A DNA stretch of 64,000 bases, taken from NCBI RefSeq assembly GCF_012726235.1, contig NZ_JAASAH010000013.1, positions 62,001-126,000 on the forward strand, written 5' to 3'. Below the pieces are notes generated by a model. That model was not told the DNA's origin, made no database searches, and saw only the letters and a list, made by a program, of their open reading frames with translations. Made by a program: the position numbers and the translations under genes. This stretch comes from Streptomyces sp. HNM0574 (GTDB lineage Bacteria; Actinomycetota; Actinomycetes; Streptomycetales; Streptomycetaceae). The first letter of the stretch is position 1. Every line of letters starts with the position of its first letter. Below, one piece after another: positions 60,904 through 64,000 of the stretch.

Positions 60904-62496
60904 TCAGCCTGCCACGGCGGCCACCTCGTCCTCCGGGAGTTCGGCGGCGAGCCGTTCGGTCAGCCGGACGACCTCGCTGACGTGCCCGTAGGAGCGGGCC
61001 ACCGAGGCGGCCGTGGTGCGCAGCCGGTTGTTGACGCGTTCCGAGCGCAGCTGCTTCGCCACCCCGATCGCCTCCCCGGCGCTGGAGGCGCATCGTTCCG
61101 GCTCCCGCTGGAGCAGGTGCACGTTCGCCATGCCGATGAGGTTGAGCGCGTAACTCCGCTGGTGGCCGCCGCCGTCGGCCTCCTGGGTCTCCTGCCGGAA
61201 CAGTTCCACGGCGCGCTCCATCGCGGGGCGCGCGAGGGAGGCGTAGGCCGGGCTGCGGCCCGAGGAGTAGGCGAGGTCGTGGTACGAGTGCGCGGTCTCG
61301 GCGCTGAGTTCGGCCTCGGAGAAGAAGCGGATCCAGTCCGGGTCACCGTCCCCGGCGCAGACGTCCTCGAAGGTCTCCTCGGCCATCCGCACGGCGCGCT
61401 TGCACTTGCCGGGCTGGCCCATGTTCGCGTACGCGCGGGCCTCCATCGCGTACAGCATGGCCTGGGTGCGGGAGGTGGCGCCCTCGCGGGAGCCGTACTG
61501 GCCGAGGTGGATGAGCTCCAGGGCGTCGTCGGGCCGCCCGAGGTGGATCATCTGCCGCCCCATCTTGCTGAGGACGTACGCGCCGAGCGGCCGGTCGCCG
61601 GCCTCCTTGGCGGCGTGCAGGGCGAGGACGAAGTACTTCTGCGCGGTGGGCTGGAGGCCGACGTCGAAGCTCATCCAGCCCGCCAGCTCGGCCAGTTCGG
61701 AGGTGACGCGGAACAGCCGCCGGGTGACGGCCTCGTCGTGCTGTTCCTGGAGCAGGTCGGTCACCTCGTGCAGCTGCCCGACGACGGCCTTGCGGCGCAG
61801 CCCGCCGCCGCACTGCGCGTCCCAGCGGCGGAACATCACGGTGGTCTGCTCCAGCAAGTCCAGCTCGGGACCGGAGAGTTGGGTCCGGTGCCGGCCGTCC
61901 TGCGCGGCGGCGGAACGGTTTCCCCCGCGGTCCTGCGGGGGCAGCCGGAGCACCTGGCCGCCGTCGGCCGTCCCGCGCGGGCCCATGGCGGCCTGCGGGG
62001 TGCCCATGCTGCCGGTGGTGGCGGTGTCGAAGCCGGGGTGCGCGCCGGTCTGGGGTACGAGCCAGCGCTGCATGGGCTCGATGAGCGCGGGCCCGGCGGA
62101 CATCGTCAGCGAGGTGCCGAGGAAGCCGCGCCTGCCGAGCATCAGGTCGCCGCGGGTGAACTCGCTGATCATGGCGACGGTCTGGGGTCCGGCCCAGGGC
62201 AGGTCGACGCCGGAGGCGGCGGCGGACTGGCGGGCCGGGCGCAGCCCGAGGTCCTCGACGGGGAGGACGCAGCCGAAGCGTTCGGAGAACAGCTCGGAGA
62301 GGATGCGCGGGATCGGCTCGCGCGGCTGTTCGCCGTCGAGCCAGCGGCGTACGCGCGAGGTGTCGGTGCTGATGTGGTGCGCGCCGAGCTGGCGCGCCCT
62401 GCGGTTGACCTGGCGGGCGAGCTCGCCCTTGGACCAGCCGCTCCGCAGGAACCACGAACCCAGCTGCTCGTTGGGGCGCTTGTCGCTGTCGCCCAC
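60904..62496 (-). CDS. nsdA: NsdA, regulator of sporulation and antibiotic production
   Basis: A 530-residue protein. An N-terminal helix-turn-helix-like part (WSKGELARQVNRRARQLG, TSRVRRWLDGEQPREPIP) is followed by a long helical region with TPR-like repeats (YFVLALHAAKEAGDRPLGAY, LELIHLGQYGSREGATSRTQ, AETAHSYHDLAYSSGRSPAY). It fits NsdA, whose loss in S. coelicolor increases antibiotic production and sporulation; I recall the same position next to amtB there. GTG 62496 is the start, though the ribosome binding site is weak. The biochemical activity of NsdA is not settled. Confidence 0.88.
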   Translation of the reverse strand: MGDSDKRPNEQLGSWFLRSGWSKGELARQVNRRARQLGAHHISTDTSRVRRWLDGEQPREPIPRILSELFSERFGCVLPVEDLGLRPARQSAAASGVDLPWAGPQTVAMISEFTRGDLMLGRRGFLGTSLTMSAGPALIEPMQRWLVPQTGAHPGFDTATTGSMGTPQAAMGPRGTADGGQVLRLPPQDRGGNRSAAAQDGRHRTQLSGPELDLLEQTTVMFRRWDAQCGGGLRRKAVVGQLHEVTDLLQEQHDEAVTRRLFRVTSELAELAGWMSFDVGLQPTAQKYFVLALHAAKEAGDRPLGAYVLSKMGRQMIHLGRPDDALELIHLGQYGSREGATSRTQAMLYAMEARAYANMGQPGKCKRAVRMAEETFEDVCAGDGDPDWIRFFSEAELSAETAHSYHDLAYSSGRSPAYASLARPAMERAVELFRQETQEADGGGHQRSYALNLIGMANVHLLQREPERCASSAGEAIGVAKQLRSERVNNRLRTTAASVARSYGHVSEVVRLTERLAAELPEDEVAAVAG

Positions 62497-62850
62497 TGAT
62501 CACGCCCCCAATCGGCCTGTGCCGCCTCGGTGTTGGCCGTGCCCGGCCCCACCCGGCGGCGCCCCGGCCCGCGCCCCGACGGCGCGGTGCCTCCGGCATA
62601 CCCGCATCGCAGTCCCGGACCCCCGAACTCCCGGACTGTGCACACCGAAAGTAATCCTACGATCACGCCCAGCGCGAGGCCGATTCCAGAAACGCCACCA
62701 TTCGCCACCCCTTCGAATGAACCCCTCCGGCACCGCAGCCGCTTCAATCGACGCATGGACGTGACAGGGCTCCGGACAGGGCGCCTCACCACTCGTCACT
62801 GTACGCATCACCGTCGTAACCATCGGCACACAGGACCCGTTGGAGGGAGC
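62497..62850. other. Divergent promoter region, nsdA and primase-polymerase-like gene
   Basis: A 354-base gap without a credible gene. An AT-richer patch around 62,640-62,720 probably holds promoters for one or both genes; no -10/-35 pair is convincing. Confidence 0.5.
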
Positions 62851-63543
62851 ATGGGCTTCACGATCGGCGCCATCGGCGGTCTCAGCGGCATCCGTGAGTT
62901 CCGGGAGCTGCGTCCCGGCTCCCGCCGTCGAAGCCACGCCTCCGCCTGCACCGCCGTCGCGGAGTGCACCGGACTGTGGGGCTGGCCGGTGGTGCCGGGC
63001 GCACGCGCCGTCCGAACCGGCGGGCGCACGGAGTGCTCCTGCGGAGCGCGCGCCTGCCCCTCCCCCGGCGCCCACCCGCTCGACGCCTCGCTGGAGGTCC
63101 CGGCCGGCGCGACGCTCGGCCAGGCCACCGAGGCGTGGACCCAAGTCCCCGGCGCCACCCTGCTGTTGCCCGTCGGCCGCTCCTTCGACGTGATCGAGGT
63201 CGCGGAGGACTCGGCGCACCGCGCCCTCGTCCGGCTGGAGCGGATGGGCCTGCCGCTGGGCCCGGTGGCGGTCACCCCGCACCGCCGCGCCTGGTTCTTC
63301 GTCGCCCCCGGCGCCGCGGCCGAACTCCCGCAGCTGCTCTACCGGATGGGCTGGGACGACGCCGGGCTGGACCTGCGCGGGCTCGGCGCGGGCGACCACG
63401 TCACGGCGCCGCCGTCCGACCTGGCGGGCCTGGGCCCCGTGCGCTGGCTGCGTCCGCCGACGCTGGAGGGCGCGGGCAAGCCGCCGCAGGCCCGCCTGCT
63501 GCTGGGCACCCTCGCCTACGTCTGCCACCGCTCGGCCGCCTGA
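62851..63543 (+). CDS. Primase-polymerase-like protein (Prim-Pol N-terminal domain only)
   Basis: A 230-residue protein starting at ATG 62851 with GGAGGGAGC immediately upstream. A cysteine-rich element (ECSCGARACPSPGAHPLDAS) matches the zinc-binding element at the front of bifunctional DNA primase/polymerase domains, as in replication proteins of mobile elements. LPVGRSFDVIEVAEDSAHRA sits where the catalytic acidic residues of active Prim-Pols would be, but the usual DxD is not seen. There is no helicase part. It is likely a single-domain chromosomal relative with unknown, possibly non-catalytic role. A shorter relative is at 4,962-5,480. Confidence 0.8.
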   Translation: MGFTIGAIGGLSGIREFRELRPGSRRRSHASACTAVAECTGLWGWPVVPGARAVRTGGRTECSCGARACPSPGAHPLDASLEVPAGATLGQATEAWTQVPGATLLLPVGRSFDVIEVAEDSAHRALVRLERMGLPLGPVAVTPHRRAWFFVAPGAAAELPQLLYRMGWDDAGLDLRGLGAGDHVTAPPSDLAGLGPVRWLRPPTLEGAGKPPQARLLLGTLAYVCHRSAA

Positions 63544-63558
63544 ACCGCACGCCCGCAC

Positions 63559-63604
63559 ACGACAGGTGCCCCTTCCCGTCATGACGGGAAGGGGCACCTG
63601 TCGT
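63559..63604. terminator. Perfect 46-base palindrome, bidirectional terminator
   Basis: Arms of 23 bases (starting ACGACAGGTGCC and meeting at TCATGA) are perfectly complementary. It lies between the convergent stops at 63543 and 63666 and would end both transcripts. Confidence 0.9.
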
Positions 63605-63665
63605 CGGTCCGGCCGCCGGTGACGGCCCCGTACGCGGCTAAGACGCCGGGCGCGCGGCCCATGTC

Positions 63666-64000
63666 TCAGTCGCCGTCGATGATCGCGTCGACGAAGGCCT
63701 CCGGCTCGAACGGCGCCAGGTCGTCGGGGCCCTCACCGAGGCCGACGAGCTTGACGGGCACGCCCAGATCGCGCTGCACGGCGACGACGATGCCGCCCTT
63801 GGCGGTGCCGTCCAGCTTGGTGAGCACGATGCCGGTGATGTCCACGACCTCGGCGAACACCTTCGCCTGCACCAGGCCGTTCTGGCCGGTGGTGGCGTCC
63901 AGCACCAGCAGCACCTCGTCGACCGGGCCCTGCTTCTCGACGACGCGCTTGACCTTGCCGAGCTCGTCCATCAGGCCGGTCTTGGTGTGCAGCCGGCCCG
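63666..64000 (-). CDS. ftsY: Signal recognition particle receptor FtsY, C-terminal part
   Basis: The last ~111 codons of the SRP receptor GTPase; the rest lies beyond the right edge. The visible part begins GRLHTKTGLMDELGKVKRVV and contains LVLDATTGQNGLVQAKVF, the G4 motif GIVLTKLDGTAKGG and the closing PVKLVGLGEGPDDLAPFEP. It docks Ffh-bound ribosomes at the membrane. The stop at 63666 is followed by a strong terminator palindrome. Confidence 0.96.
   Translation of the reverse strand, partial: GRLHTKTGLMDELGKVKRVVEKQGPVDEVLLVLDATTGQNGLVQAKVFAEVVDITGIVLTKLDGTAKGGIVVAVQRDLGVPVKLVGLGEGPDDLAPFEPEAFVDAIIDGD

Noticed and set aside
1..64000. Search for mobile elements, CRISPR arrays, tRNA/rRNA genes and biosynthetic clusters
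   Set aside because: No transposase, integrase, regularly spaced repeats, tRNA cloverleaf or PKS/NRPS sequence was found. The only interspersed repeat cluster is the palindrome array at 27,580.

Overview
The window is high-GC actinobacterial chromosome, almost certainly Streptomyces. The evidence is strong G/C bias at codon third positions, frequent GTG starts, the developmental sigma factor WhiG and the regulator NsdA, four consecutive type I signal peptidases, and a GlnR-type box in front of amtB-glnK-glnD. Gene order matches, as far as I recall it, the conserved core between ftsY and gabT of S. coelicolor (about SCO5580 to SCO5677), read in reverse. I see no rRNA or tRNA gene, insertion sequence, prophage, CRISPR array or biosynthetic cluster.

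Left part (1-27.6 kb): polyamine/GABA and nitrogen catabolism. In order: a PucR-type regulator cut by the window edge, a VirD4-like membrane ATPase, GABA transaminase (gabT), a PAP2 phosphatase and a small primase-polymerase-like protein. A spermidine/putrescine ABC operon follows (potD-potA-potB-potC), with an FAD amine oxidoreductase overlapping its end. Then come two aminobutyraldehyde-type dehydrogenases, a probable aminodeoxyfutalosine deaminase, an APC permease, an Lrp/AsnC regulator with an omega-aminotransferase, a second PucR regulator, a frameshifted sodium:solute symporter and a thiamine-diphosphate enzyme. Import, oxidation or transamination, aldehyde oxidation and GABA transamination would together deliver succinate semialdehyde. 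An ABC ATPase/permease pair with a degenerate ATPase signature closes this part. It is followed by an unusual array of five copies of a 15-bp palindrome (27,580-27,801).

Middle (27.8-44.8 kb), nearly all on the minus strand: a thiamine ABC operon (thiB-thiP-thiQ) behind a well-formed TPP riboswitch, rlmN, cdsA, frr, pyrH, tsf and rpsB. An M23-family protein (plus strand) and a TetR regulator follow, then whiG, dprA, a comM/yifB-type ATPase and yraN. A G-quadruplex motif with one-base loops lies between the M23 and TetR genes.

Right part (44.8-64 kb): a DUF2469 gene, four signal peptidase I genes, and the rplS-trmD-rimM-khpA-rpsP translation cluster. Next are a SprT-like zinc protein, a methyltransferase, a GNAT acetyltransferase, ffh, the nitrogen-sensing set glnD-glnK-amtB, nsdA, a second primase-polymerase-like protein and the 3' part of ftsY. 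Many genes overlap by 1 or 4 bases (TGATG, ATGA, GTGA), so translational coupling is common, and most transcription units end in strong perfect-stem hairpins.

Most worth a second look: the palindrome array; the frameshifted symporter; the SipX reading frame that runs 143 bases into sipY, together with a 50-bp block identical between the two genes; the degenerate ABC pair; the two primase-polymerase-like paralogues; and the M23 protein whose HxH motif is CxH.
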